Below are positions 1 through 10,664 of a stretch of 64,000 bases of DNA, in pieces. Position 1 is the stretch's first letter. Every line of letters begins with the position of its first letter. Source of the DNA: Microstegium vimineum (lineage: Eukaryota > Streptophyta > Magnoliopsida > Poales > Poaceae); assembly GCA_022036555.1 (NCBI GenBank), contig CM039120.1:24394227-24458226 (forward strand). The letters are read 5' to 3'. Below the pieces are notes generated by a model. That model saw nothing but the letters and a program-made list of their open reading frames with translations, made no database searches and was not told the DNA's origin. Position numbers and translations under genes: made by a program.

Positions 1-51
1 TAAGAATAGGTGTCCCAAGACGTAGGTGATTTCTCATCTCCGCTTGTTTCT

Positions 52-330
52 TCAATCACAAGGTTTACCAGTACGAACGAGCGTCCAACTCGTATGCTGA
101 TATATTAAGGAATTCCTTGGGGTAGCATAGTGTCTGATCTGCAAGCTTTGGCATGATGTTGTCACTTGCTCCAAGGTCACAGACAGCTTCTTCAAAAGTG
201 TAAGCTCTAATGGAGATTGGGATGATAGGTCTCTTGAATCTTCTATCTCCATTGGTAGGGTGTTATCCACCCATGCTCTTGATGGCATGTTGAAGAAGTG
301 TCCTCCTCATATTAACAAGGCAGAGATCAA
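52..330 (-). pseudogene. Athila-type gag/protease fragment
   Basis: Minus-strand remnant of the gag-protease junction. Around 150-182 one frame reads D-L-G-A-S-D-N-I-M-P, the retropepsin active site in the form typical of Athila-like elements, which have D-L-G rather than D-S-G or D-T-G. The longest open frame here (52-288, 78 codons) is in another frame, so at least one frameshift lies between the gag-like text and the active site. The protease would have cleaved the element's own polyprotein. Downstream pol lies outside the window. Non-functional. Confidence 0.55.
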
Positions 331-804
331 GTGCATGGGCTCTGTTGGTGGGAAAACACCAACAGAACCAAAATTTTATTCATTCTTCTATAGCCTAAAC
401 ATATTTAGCAAAATGGAATATTTTGTTTAACCATAACATGGGTGATAAGATCAAAAGATAAGTATGAATGTAGCACTTTAACAACACTTACCAAATTAGA
501 TTTCTTAAGCACATGGAAGGATTTGTCTATAAATAATGTATAAATTTATATGATTAAGATTATCATCTTCCAAGGTTGGATATGCAACATTTCAGCCCAT
601 ATGGTTAAATTTGTGAGAACAAGAATGTGATACTAGGAACGAGTTTTAACATGTTAAGTTAATGAAGTTGGATCAAATAAAGTTATAGCTTAAACATGTT
701 TGGATCTTTATTAATGTAAATATAAATACCATAATCAAAGGAATGCTTTTAGAGTGATGATTACGTACCTTTACCTTATTGAAGAATGATGGTGATGTAA
801 CACT

Positions 805-948
805 TCAAGGAGGCTTCCTTTGATCAACTGGTTGTGCCTTAATGGCTTGTCTACTTTGTTCCTCTGATCTTGATATATTCATTGTCTTGTCTTGAAGTTT
901 GTTCACCTTCTTTTCCATGGACTGAGTGGTTTGATTGTTCTTTGTCAT
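805..948 (-). pseudogene. Gag C-terminal coiled-coil remnant (Athila-type)
   Basis: A 47-codon minus-strand frame from an ATG at 946-948 to TGA at 805-807, too short for a standard ORF screen. It is rich in Lys, Gln, Asn and Glu with heptad-like spacing (Q-S-M-E-K-K-V-N-K-L-Q), as expected for the low-complexity helical part of an Athila gag. It lies between the primer site and the protease, where gag should be. No zinc knuckle is visible. Assignment rests on composition and position only. Confidence 0.35.
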
Positions 949-2203
949 CTCCTAGCTACATGGGATTCATCTAGAATGATGAATTAGCTACATCTCTCTT
1001 TGTGAAAGTTGTTGAAGTTCATCTGTCTCTCTTCATCTTTGTATGAGTTCATCTCTGGACTCTCCCAATTTGATTTCAAAGTGTTCCTGTAGGGATTAGT
1101 CCAACAAAAGATCCAATATCTACTACAACATACTATCAGTTAAAAAACCAACCTACACACCATGTCTAATTTGATTTAGGAAGATATTTTAACCTAACCA
1201 AGCTTAGATTAAAAAGACTTTAGAAGTAATATCCAAATACCTTTGATTTAAACCAAGCACCATGCATAATTTAAAAGATATATGAAAACTTCAAAACCTA
1301 AACATACACTATAGCAAACAAAGGTAGCATGAAAGTATTATAGAGATTTACTCATGTGATGATGAAAGAGCATGATTGATAGTTTAGTACTTTGAGCGTG
1401 CCTTAAAGGTAGGAACAACCTAGATAATATAGCAACATGGAAAAAGATATTTTTATGGTGGTTTATCCCCCAAGCTTGAATTTTGGAAAAATCAAGATTG
1501 GATGAATGTAATTCAATGTTGGATGATGATTGGTTGTACATACCTTATGCTTGTTGTTCCTTCAATCTTTCTGCTCAAACCTGGAAAGGTTAGTAACAAG
1601 AATACCCGAAGGAATATAATATATCTTTATGCTCATTTCACAAGGCAACGAAAAGGTGAATATTTGTGTTAGGATTTAAGTGGTGATGGTTTTAGGACAT
1701 TAAGTTATCCTAGGGAAACCTTTTAAGATGTGATTTGGCGAAGTGGTTTCCCCTCCATCACCCATCTCAAGTTACAATGAGATTTGCAATATTTATTATA
1801 AACATATGCATCGAAAACTACCCTTTTGAAGTTTTTTTATAAAAAAAAGGTTAAGGTTGTTGAAGATGTCCTAAATGTTTATGATAGAGAGACCAAAGGT
1901 ATAGAATGGGTCTCATCCGAAGCCTCCCCTATAAAAAGATAAGTCATGTTTTTGGCACAAAATGATTGTGTCTGGATTATATCTATCAAATATGGACGTA
2001 GCTCATAGTCATTAAAAAGCATAGGCTTACCTGAATGTGCTAGACTAGAGTTTTTATCCATATGGTAACAGTAAAAATAGGATATATTGGAATCTGTGTG
2101 AAAATATAGAATCATAAGGTGATATAGAAAATTAAACAGAAAGATAAAAGTATAATACAAGATTAAGCTAAACTTAAAGTTAATCTCAACGAAGAAACAA
2201 CCG
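949..2203 (-). other. Degraded leader/gag of the Athila-type element, no intact gene
   Basis: AT-rich sequence between the gag remnant and the primer site. Its open frames (1338-1541, 1879-2301) are hydrophobic, without family motifs, and one runs across the primer site into the LTR, so I treat them as chance. The stretch 331-804 on the other side of the gag remnant is equally featureless. Confidence 0.5.
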
Positions 2204-2222
2204 TTCCCCGGCGACGGCGCCA
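2204..2222 (-). promoter_or_regulatory. Primer binding site of the Athila-type element
   Basis: On the minus strand this reads TGGCGCCGTCGCCGGGGAA, complementary to a tRNA 3' end of the kind used by Athila elements. It lies eight bases inside the proposed LTR end, where minus-strand DNA synthesis would start. Confidence 0.7.
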
Positions 2223-2230
2223 AATATGCT

Positions 2231-3463
2231 TGTTGATATTTCTTAGAGCAAATGAGTAAATTAATTATCCATAGGTGCACAGATAGATACTGATGTAGCA
2301 CTTCACCGAGATAACCTAGTTTTAAATATCGAACCCAAAGGAAAGTTGTTATGAGGAAGAATAAGTCTACATTAACTTAACCCATTTCGCAAAAAAGTAT
2401 AGATAACTATTGATAAGAGGAGAAAGAACCAATGACTATCTAGTTCCGGTCACTGGGTAAGCATTATCTTTTATGATCTTTAAGGGCGATGACTTAAATT
2501 AGAACTGAAAACAGAGTTCTCTCCTACCAAGCACCTCTATTCCTGCCAAACCTATTACGGTAAACGGACTACAGAGGAATCAACGTAGCTATAAGAGTCA
2601 CCTACGCAAGCTACCATTATCCAAAAAATCAGGGGACATTCACAAGTAAACCTAGCCTAGGCACCATGCCTACACTACGAATTACTAATTTAATTAAGAA
2701 GCTATCGAGATCAAAGCACTTTGCAAACATAAAGACGATAAGGATAATATTGCTTACTTGAACCAGAAGTCGACTACCAAGGTATCTTAGAATACAAATC
2801 CTGGGCGAGAGGATCTGATCCCAAAATATAGCAATGAAGAAGCACCGACAGGCTGGAACTCCTCCAAAACTACACTCTCCAACTCTAAATCTCTAATCTC
2901 TAAATAGAGCTAGATCTGCATGGATCTAATCTCTCTTGATTGTTGGCCTAGATCTACTAGATAGGAGTTATGGCTTCATGCTCTTGAGATTTTAGTCTGG
3001 CTTGGTTCTAGGGGGGTACATGCCTCTATTTATAGCCCAGTGGGATGCACGACAGCTGTTGGATCAAACCGACTTAACGTATGGCCTAGATGACTCCTCA
3101 AAGGCGGTGGAGGAAGCTTCAAGAAGGCGGCGGCAGGCGGGCCTAGGGGGTGCCACCCGGCATGGGCCTAGGCCGGCCGACCCTCTAGGTCGGCCTCTTG
3201 GGCCCCACTTCCTTCAGGTGCCTTCTGGGTCCTTCCTGAGTCCAATGGAAACTATCTCCTGTTGGATTTATTCCGATATTTATCCTGATTTGCTTTCCTT
3301 TATATGATTTTCCAGAATAGTCCCTAGAAAATAATAGAACACCAAAACTCATTGAATTTGTTAGATAACCCCCTATATTTCTATTATTTTATATGTGATT
3401 GATCCATTTATCTTGTTTAAAATTGCATAAAAAGTTGCCGCTAACTACCGTCAATAATTAGCA
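2231..3463 (-). repeat. 5' LTR of the Athila-type element
   Basis: About 1.23 kb, beginning TGTTGA on the plus strand and ending in CA near 3463. A TATA box (TATAAATA on the minus strand, 3027-3034) lies beside a GC-rich block at 3110-3210, suggesting the U3/R boundary. The inner end is fixed by the primer site. The outer end is a choice among several nearby CA dinucleotides. Confidence 0.5.
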
Positions 3464-3902
3464 TAGCTAAGTGCGGGATTGATGATAGCCGATATGGAAT
3501 GTATCGCCTTTAGGCCAAAAAAATAAAAATAGAAGAAGCTTTGGCAAGTCGGAAGCTCTGACGAAGCAGAGGCACATATAATGAAGACGGAATCAACATG
3601 TTGAAAGACATTTTTATTGATTTATGCCTATTACAGACTAATCGTTGAGGAACACTTTGCTAATAATGTCCTCGGCGCGGGTGATACTAACTATTGCCTC
3701 GCTGTTCTCCCGAAAGTCTTCCTGTAGATCTCCATAATCTTTAGGGCCATCGTTCCTTGGGAACCCAAGCTCTATGTCCTAGAGGTTGATATCAGAGGTG
3801 TCCTCGGCGGCAGAGAGGGCCACAATGGCGCCATGGCGAACACCGTGGAGAACCACCTCCTGGGCTCGGCGTTGAACGTCCTAGAGACGGTGTCCTAGTG
3901 TG

Positions 3903-4480
3903 TCACCTTTGGCGTTGACAGCATCGGCGGAGGTGGTGGCAATCTGACACGGATCCTCCAACTGTATTGTCAGTGCTGTGGAAATCAAGGGAGACGTGAT
4001 CGACATGAGGACGCAGAAAGAACATAGAACATATGACCAAAGAAAAAGGTGTCTTACTTGCCACCATGTTATCAGCTGTAGATAGTCGATTCCTCGCCTC
4101 GGCGAGCTCATCCCCAGCAGCATTCAGGGCCACCTGTTGTGCCTCAACCACCTCTTTGAGGTGGTTCTCCTCTTTGGTGGCTTCTGAAAGAAGCCCATGA
4201 ATCTTCTGTTTGTGGTAGTGTTCCTCCTCCATGGAAGAAGCATTGGAGCCGGAGCCGGACGGAGATGGTGGAGCTTTGGAAGGACCAACTCGCACAGACC
4301 TAGGAGGGGGAAGGGGGTTCCCGGTTGCAAGATCAATACAAAGGGGAAAAAGCCTCAAATAAGGTGCGTCCGAAGGGGAAGAAATCATTGATCGACATAT
4401 CGTAGCCGGCGAAGGCGCTGATGCATTGGAATGCCTTCCAGAAGACCATCTGATCGGTGCTTCCCACGGCTGTCATCTCC
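3903..4480 (-). pseudogene. Antisense additional-ORF remnant, coiled-coil protein
   Basis: Opposite to the host element's sense strand and between its interior and 3' LTR. One frame upstream of about 4388 reads Q-M-V-F-W-K-A-F-Q-C-I-S, resembling the C-terminal part of a Transposase_28-like domain. After a frameshift near 4345-4388 the frame 3903-4388 gives a Pro/Ser-rich linker and a Glu/Ala-rich helix (around residues 55-105) with coiled-coil heptads. A run like AATCAATAAAAATG on the minus strand near 3610-3625 could be its polyadenylation region. Placement and architecture match the antisense gene in P and M, suggesting an eroded relative. Function unknown. Confidence 0.45.
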
Positions 4481-4761
4481 GTCCATTGGGGTTTTCTTGG
4501 TGATTCTTGGGGGCTCCGGAAGGCTACAGTGCAGGGCGGCTATGAATGAGTATTGAAGCCTGGGGGCACATAACATTATATAGATCCTCTTTGGAGATAA
4601 AGAGTCGATTTGAAGGCGCGTTATAGCATGGAGTTAGTGGAAGCAGAGGAGTCGGTCGTTTCGGTTCTCTACACTGCAGAGATATTTTGGGAAGAAGAGC
4701 TGATAGTTGGTTTGACTTTTGGAATTTCTGAAGGAATTTTGGAATAAAGCAAGTTTTTCCC

Positions 4762-4775
4762 AAAATTGGGGGGCA
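4762..4775 (+). promoter_or_regulatory. Polypurine tract
   Basis: AAATTGGGGGGCAT directly before the LTR start. The same ending, GGGGGCATG followed by TG..TGACACC, is seen on the minus strand at 51026-51043 in the Tat element, which supports its role as plus-strand primer. Confidence 0.65.
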
Positions 4776-6078
4776 TGTGGTGACACCGTATTTTGGCACG
4801 ACCGGATACATGCTCATGGGCCTCCTGCAGGCCTTCAGATAAGTACATTTTAGATGGACCCAAAAGATCGACTAAGGACAGATGAGCTCACAGGAAGATT
4901 TTTTGGCCGACTACAATGTGCGCGGCAATCTTGGCGTAGGAATAGATTGAAGCCCAAGTCACGTTTATTTCCTTGTTTTTAGGACTTGTGCGATGGCCGG
5001 TTAGGGTATATGCTATGGTCTATAAAAGCAAGGCTTAGGGAATGAGAAAGACATCCAATCAATCGAAACACAACTTAGTTTATTCCGGCCACCAGCCAAC
5101 CCTAGGAGTAGGAGTAGAGTAGATTTCGGTGAACCTTCTATGGACCGGGCTGCATCGACCAGATCGACCTCCTATTTGTTTGTAAGTCTAGCCTTGGTTC
5201 ATGTCTCATTTGTATGGTTGTATTGTGTAACTCATGCAAGCATGATATGAGCTAGTTATCGGTTTGAATCTATTGTTCATGGGGCTGCATTACTTCAATC
5301 TCACATGAATCATGACTTCAAGCTAGTTATCAGCTCTATTAGATTGGCGATCTAATAGATTCATTAAGTTATCGATATTATTTGTTATGCATTGTTTAAT
5401 CTACTGCTACAATATCTTGCTCAATGTCAACTAATGGATTGGCCTATGCTTTATTTCCCATCTAGATCTATTGTCTCCAGTGTTCTTACTCTTATACTTA
5501 CCAGGGCAGTAGATCTAAGATCCTATCGGCTAATCCTTTGGTTGCGGTTGTCACATGTTGCGGGTTAGAGACATATGTTTGGTCGTTAGATTGGTTTGAG
5601 GGTGGTTGGATCTAGTTCAACATATGTGGTACAACTGCATCTACCGGAACCCACATAATCTGTGTGCTTGCGGATTTATCCAATAGTTATAAGAAATAAT
5701 AATATTGAGTCCATTAGGGACTCATCCTAGGGTTGTAGGACGACCACAACACCCTTTGGTCGTCCTCCCCTCTCCTTATATTCCCCTAGAGCCACCACAA
5801 ACTGATCGGGTTTACTTTAGATGGAAGTTTAGCTTCCTGCTACTTCCCAGTAGACGCGTACGTCAACTAGACCATCCGTTCTACTTGTTCAGAACCCCAC
5901 CTTTATGTGTATCAGTTCTGAACCTCCATCTCTTATTTGCAATTGAGTGCTTGTTCTACTTGTTCTTGCTTGTTCTTTGATTGCTTGCAGGAATAACCCT
6001 AGTGGTTTGGTTGGTTGTGATCCGCAAGATTGTGAGCAACCACTGGATTTGGTGTATCAATTACTAAATGTTGACACA
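4776..6078 (+). repeat. 3' LTR of the Tat-type element
   Basis: Starts TGTGGTGACACC after the polypurine tract and is taken to end at TGTTGACACA near 6078, about 1.3 kb. A TATA box (TATAAAAG, 5021-5028) precedes a likely transcript start. No second copy lies in the window to confirm the ends, so the right boundary is approximate. Confidence 0.5.
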
Positions 6079-7140
6079 AATTATGATAAACTTTTACATA
6101 GCTAAAATGTTGCCACCAAGCTCGAGATCAAGGATAAACAAACACATCATAGGCATATTTTATCAAATAACCAGTTCCACATGTCCATGAGTGTTTGAAT
6201 GCAGAAATGAAGAAATGGAGCAAAGGAGATCCAGTGGGACCCACATAGGGGGTCGACCGACCACCCTGTGAACCCACCTGGCTCCCCTCTCGTCCATGAT
6301 CCAAGAGAAGCATCCCAGAGTGATTTCCAACCCTTGGATCACTCTGTGCTTTCTCTCAATGGCTCACAAGAATAGCACAAGGATTCATGGGCCCACACCA
6401 AAGAAATCAACACAACAACTACCTCAGAACAACCACCCAACATCAATGACGAGTGGGACCAGCACCAGGGAGGAAGAGGTGGGCCAAAAATCCTAGGGGG
6501 GATCGACCGACCACCCCCTGGGCCTACATGGCCCCCACTCAGTCCCTGACCTATGGGGCCTCATCTAGGAGGCAAGGGAGGGCCCATTGGCTATAGGGGG
6601 GATCGGCCGACCGACCCCTAGGTCGGTTGGGTCCCTCCAACCTCCATACCGCTCCCCCATATGATGAATCACATCCATCCATCCCTTGGTCGGTTAATGG
6701 GTCGTTTGGATCCAAGGGTGGAGGATGGAAGGCCCTGGTTCGCTGACGTGGTGCCAGAGTAGCCCCTACTCCACCCCCACTATAAATAGAGGGTCACACC
6801 CCCTCTCTACAGATGGTGAAGAAGCCTACAAGCTCTATTCCTTAGATTGTTCTAGGAGTTAGTCTAGTGCGGGAGTTAGAGTTGAGTCGAGCTGTGCTCG
6901 GGATTTCTGGAGTTGTCTTTTGGAAAGTCTGATATAGCTCTTGTATCTTTCCCTCTTTGTAAGACTTATCTTATTTAATATATTATATTTCTCTCTACTT
7001 TTCTTAGTATTTACTTTGAGCATTTCTATACTAGATATAGTCTTGCTATATGCTTTTGCTCTTTAATAGCCTTTACATCAATAGTTTGTGATCCTTGTGG
7101 CCTTTCCCGTATGTGATCATTGCCTGTCATAGGGTGCTTT
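6079..7140 (+). repeat. Unassigned LTR-like fragment
   Basis: About 1 kb without a credible gene. It contains the recurring GC-rich phrase GGGGG(G)TCG(G)CCGACC (around 6240, 6500, 6600), a clear TATA box (TATAAATA, 6781-6788) and a T-rich leader downstream, the layout of a plant LTR promoter and R/U5. The phrase resembles the GC-rich block of the Athila-type LTR at 3110-3210, so it may be another Athila-type LTR. It is cut on the right by the Angela-like insertion at 7141. Confidence 0.35.
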
Positions 7141-8376
7141 TGTTGGGAGTATGCCCTAGAGGTAATCATAGAGATGATTGTATTTCCTTGTATCCATGAC
7201 ATGTTATGAGTTTTTTGAATATCCATTAAAGACAACTTGTATCGATTAGCAATTATGTGAATTGTTTGTGAAACTCTTTTACTTGTATGGTTATTCTAAA
7301 GTTGTCCCTGATCGGAGTTCGTGCAAGAACGCAAATGAATATTAGATCAGCACATTATTAGTTGATGACTATGTTTCACAAGTCATGGACATAGAGATGT
7401 CAAACTAATAATGTGGGCACATGTATGACATGGGGCTGGACAGACCCAACATGAGATTGTCTCTATACACATCGTATACGTTATGTCCCTAGACCTGAGA
7501 TTGTCATATGTACTCAAGATGTGAAACGACCTACTTAGCGACTACCAAACGCTACTCCGGGTCTAGGTAGTTATAAAGTTAGCTTTCTCGTTTGTCGCGA
7601 AACATGTTGTGAGACATAGTCAATCAATATGGAATGCCACTCTCCATATGAGAGAGATATCACTGGATTGCTCAAATGATTAGATCATGAAATGCATGGC
7701 CGTGCTTGGGTTAAGTGTTAATCCATGAGTTGAACCAAATATCATGTGGCAAAGGAATAACATGTATATTGTATTGTGGTGGTTCGTCTGATATGATCAT
7801 AGCATATGCATAGGAGTTGACATGCCTTGCTAGAGGCCGCTGACAACTATTAGCCGAGTAAGAGTACTTGGGCCATGTCTATGCGTGCGTGAGCCCATAG
7901 GGTCGCACGCTTAAGGGGTTGGAAGCCTAATTCGGGTTGGACCCGAATTAGACTAGGTTTAGGGTTACTAATGGGCCTCCAACGTGGGAGCTCGTTAGGA
8001 CGCCTATATAAGCAAGGGGTGGGCACAGGGCGAGATTGATCCACGCCTTTTGGTAGCCGCCGTCGCCCTCCCCACGCTCGTGCCTAGTACTCCTCGTGGA
8101 CCTAGCAGTCCGGAGGCGCGCTTCCTCCCTGCACGTGTGGGATTCCTCGGAGGTGCTGCATCTGGAGCACAAGGATGGACCGTGAGAAGGAAACATGGAG
8201 ACGGACGGCCTCGCAACTGCACGGCAGTGCTGCGATGCACACGACTACATCAACTCGCTTCCGCTGCACCTGCGGGTCTAGTGGTAACCCCGTGATCTAT
8301 AACTAGCACTAGTTCCTGATTTATGGGGTAGAATTTTTTTGTTTTCCGGCTAGCGTAGCAATCCCATAACCCTACA
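7141..8376 (+). repeat. 5' LTR of the Angela/BARE-like element
   Basis: 1236 bp from TGTTGGGA to CCCTACA, with a TATA box (CTATATAAG, 8004-8012) near the GC-rich leader. Open frames in 7850-8295 are GC-rich leader sequence without motifs and are not called as genes. Confidence 0.8.
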
Positions 8377-8377
8377 G

Positions 8378-8395
8378 TGGTATCAAAGCAGTTAG
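8378..8395 (+). promoter_or_regulatory. Primer binding site (tRNA-iMet type), Angela-like element
   Basis: TGGTATCAAAGCAGTTAG one base after the LTR end. The core TGGTATCAGAGC, complementary to initiator tRNA-Met, is present with one change (A for G). Confidence 0.85.
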
Positions 8396-8857
8396 ATGCC
8401 TCGTTATAGATTCGGGTATGTGCATATGGAGATATGCACGGTCGTTGATCAATCCCTGATCATGGTTCGTGATCTTGCCACGTTGGTGTTGTAACGATCT
8501 ACTCGTACCGATCGGAATTCCGCCATCCGAGTTAAGTGATACATGTAAACCCAATTATTGTGAGTTGAAGATCAATAAGATTGATCGAATCGAACCTAGG
8601 TCAAGTTCTAGGCACATGCGATGTGCGGTGGTGACGGATTGGATCCGCCGTCGGAAGGGATATTTGCAGAAAAGAGCAGTTCGGTAAAACGGCCATAACT
8701 TTTGCATACGAACTCGGATTGACACAAACTTTAAAAGAAAGTTTTGCGCCAGAAATTTTCGCATCCATTCGCTAGCCACTATGTCGCTTTCGGCAAAATC
8801 AGATTTGCAAAAAACAGCTTGCAAAATTATGTTTTCGGCGTTTTGAGAGTCCCCATG
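8396..8857 (+). other. Interior leader of the Angela-like element
   Basis: Non-coding leader between the primer site and the SIRE-type insertion. It matches the usual untranslated leader of this group in position. No gene supported. Confidence 0.5.
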
Positions 8858-9431
8858 TGTTTTGGTTTTGAGTAATTGATGAAACCCACCTAAGTACTAA
8901 CCTTGATCGCTAAGTGTGAGTCATGAGATAGGTTGGTACATGCCATGTGATGGAGCAAGGTGGATCAAGTGGATGGCACAAGCTCTAGCATGATGGTGGA
9001 AAGGAAAATGGTGTGAAGGCAAAGGTGAAAGCTAGGACTATTTTTGGTTTAGTGATCAAGACATCATAGAGGATGTGATCACATTTAGAATAGATAGTCA
9101 TACTATCAAGGAGGGAGCTCTTAAGTATGATTACGGTTATCATGTGCCACTAAGTTCATATGCATTGCATTAAAATCAATTGAACTAGTGAAACAACCAA
9201 CTAAATCCAAGATAAATGTGAACTAAAAGCTAACCCACGTGCACAAGTGTTGAGATCACTTAATGTTGCTCTTGGAAACATGGAGAAGTTGGAGAAGTGT
9301 TTGATAGCTCAAAAGAGCTTCAGACAGAGGTCCGAACGCAGGGTGTGTAGCTGGTCCTGACCATCGGAGATGGGTCCCAAAGCATACCCTAGCGGGTCTG
9401 GCTGAGGAAGAGAGTCCGGACGCAGGGCACC
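8858..9431 (+). repeat. SIRE-type 5' LTR, first segment
   Basis: Starts TGTTTTGG (8856 is an alternative start) and runs to the P insertion. It holds the first GTCCGGACGCAG-type motif (9414-9426), which recurs in the second segment at 36120-36540. That continuity shows both pieces are one LTR of about 1.9 kb. Confidence 0.8.
9427..9431. repeat. Target site duplication of P (GCACC)
   Basis: GCACC at 9427-9431 is repeated exactly at 36120-36124 on the other side of the 26.7-kb insertion, fixing both ends of P. Confidence 0.9.
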
Positions 9432-9486
9432 TACCGGATACCTAGAAATAGGGTACCTAATTTACCAGACTCTGCAAAAACAAAAT

Positions 9487-9780
9487 CAACCATCGGGGGC
9501 TCTCCCGCCTAATCCGAGCCAAGGTGGCATCACTCGTGATGTCATCAACCCTCGGGGCCTCCTCCGCCTCGCCCGAGCCAAGGTGGCGTCATCCGTGACG
9601 TCATCAACCCTCGGGGGCTACTCCGCCTCGCCCGAGCCAAGGTGGCGTCATCCGTGACGTCATCAACCCTCGGGGGCTCTTCCGCCTCTCTCGAGCCAAG
9701 AGGGCGTCATCCGTGATGTCATCAACCCTTAGGGGCTCTTCCGCCCCGTCCGAGCCATGGAGACGTCACCCGTGACGTTC
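9487..9780 (+). repeat. LTR minisatellite, five 59-bp units with TGACGTCA
   Basis: Units begin at 9487, 9546, 9605, 9664 and 9723, exactly 59 bases apart. Each reads CAACCCTCGGGGGCTC, then CTCCGCCTCGCCCGAGCC, then CGTCATCCGTGACGTCAT with small changes. The palindrome TGACGTCA at unit ends is the classic bZIP (CRE/TGA-type) binding core, so the array may be an enhancer in U3. That role is inference. Confidence 0.9.
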
Positions 9781-10278
9781 CTCACCCTCAGAGATCTCAC
9801 CACCATCAACAGCCCGGGACGCCCTAGCCCATATAGTCAAAAGGTCCACAGTACCCTCCGTCCTCAGGGATGGGGTTCAAGGCATGAGTCGCCATGCCAA
9901 CTTCTATTCACCTAGCGGTACAAGGTTATGTGCTACCTAATCGGCGACTTTTGTGCACTACACTCGCGCCATACCTCCGACGGACACTTCAATAGGGATT
10001 AGGGTTTCATCAGCCCTATATGACGGAACGCGGGGGTGCTCGGTCCTGTGCGACCGACCTCCGCCCATGCCCAAGTAAGGGAACAGCGGAGTTCCCGGTC
10101 ACGAGATGCATGGCTACAGCGCGACGAGGACGAACAGGACTCGGACATGTGTCTACTGGCGCAATCTTCCTCAAGAAGGAAGGCAGAATGAGGACAAAGC
10201 TCCCCCTCGGCAGAAGCCCAAGCCGGGCCCACGTTCACTCCCCTCTCTCTCTACTGTACTCCTCCATCTCTCCCTACA

Positions 10279-10286
10279 TATAAAGG
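10279..10286 (+). promoter_or_regulatory. TATA box of the P 5' LTR
   Basis: TATAAAGG about 500 bases after the minisatellite. The same place in the 3' LTR reads CGTATAAAGG near 35782, and in M the reverse complement TATAAAGG is at about 12115-12122. Confidence 0.7.
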
Positions 10287-10611
10287 GGGAGAATGGACCC
10301 CCTGGCGCTCTCGAGATCCCGACACTCATTCACACACACTCAAACTCGCACACACGCGAGCATACACCAGAACTAAGAACCTCATACGCACGAGACCTGG
10401 GAAGGCGCTTCCCTATCTCACCAAAGCTTGTGGCTCCCCTCTACGAGCTCTCCATGCTCGGTAATATGACCCCGCAACACACTAGACGTAGGGCGTTCGT
10501 GCCCGAACCAGTATAAACCTTTGTGTTCTCCGAGCATAACCTTCCGAACTCCGACACGCTTAGAAATTTACTCGTTGGTCGTCTAGACCCCGCCATTTTA
10601 GACACCGATAG

Positions 10612-10629
10612 TTGGCGCGCCAGGTAGAG
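10612..10629 (+). promoter_or_regulatory. Primer binding site of P
   Basis: TTGGCGCGCCAGGTAGAG begins one base after the LTR. TTGGCGCGCCAGGTAG is the form I associate with RIRE2-like grass elements. I do not assign the tRNA species. Confidence 0.75.
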
Positions 10630-10664
10630 GACCTTTGTGTGTCACCCGTATTTTCGAGTTTCGG

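Larger units (their letters stand above)
1..3463 (-). mobile_element. Athila-type Ty3/gypsy retrotransposon, 5' portion
   Basis: Read on the minus strand this is a 5' LTR (2231-3463), a primer binding site (2204-2222), a degraded leader and gag, and the start of a protease that runs off the left window edge. The primer site core TGGCGCCG followed by a G-rich stretch is the form used by Athila elements, and the protease motif D-L-G-A-S fits that clade. Family assignment is by motif recognition, not by search. The element seems to have landed in the Tat-type element to its right. The outer LTR end is uncertain by some tens of bases, and no target duplication can be tested because the other end is outside the window. 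Confidence 0.65.
3464..6078 (+). mobile_element. Tat-type Ty3/gypsy element, 3' end
   Basis: Contains an antisense coiled-coil gene remnant (3903-4480), a polypurine tract and a 3' LTR that opens with the same TG...TGACACCGT text as the Tat element further right (whose LTR opens TGTTGACACCGT). The left part, with gag-pol, is either interrupted by the Athila-type element or lies outside the window. Plus orientation follows from the polypurine tract and the TATA box. Confidence 0.55.
7141..8857 (+). mobile_element. Angela/BARE-like Ty1/copia element, 5' LTR and start of interior
   Basis: The LTR begins TGTTGGGAGTATGCCCTAGAGG, close to the hallmark start of BARE-1/Angela LTRs. It is followed by a tRNA-iMet-type primer site and about 480 bases of interior without coding sequence. 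The interior is interrupted at 8858 by the SIRE-type Copia element. The rest of the element must lie to the right of the window. Confidence 0.75.
9432..10610 (+). repeat. 5' LTR of P
   Basis: 1179 bp. Starts TACCGGATACC (a mutated TGTCGGATACC, as seen intact at 30545) and ends GACACCGATA (GACACCAACA at the 3' LTR). Carries five 59-bp repeats and a TATA box. Confidence 0.88.

Noticed and set aside
1879..2301. 140-codon minus-strand frame with hydrophobic segments, possible envelope-like or membrane protein
   Set aside because: It crosses the primer site and LTR boundary of the Athila-type element and has no signal peptide or motif.
7850..8295. Overlapping frames of 60-80 codons on both strands
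   Set aside because: They sit inside the Angela-like LTR around the TATA box and leader, with no family pattern.
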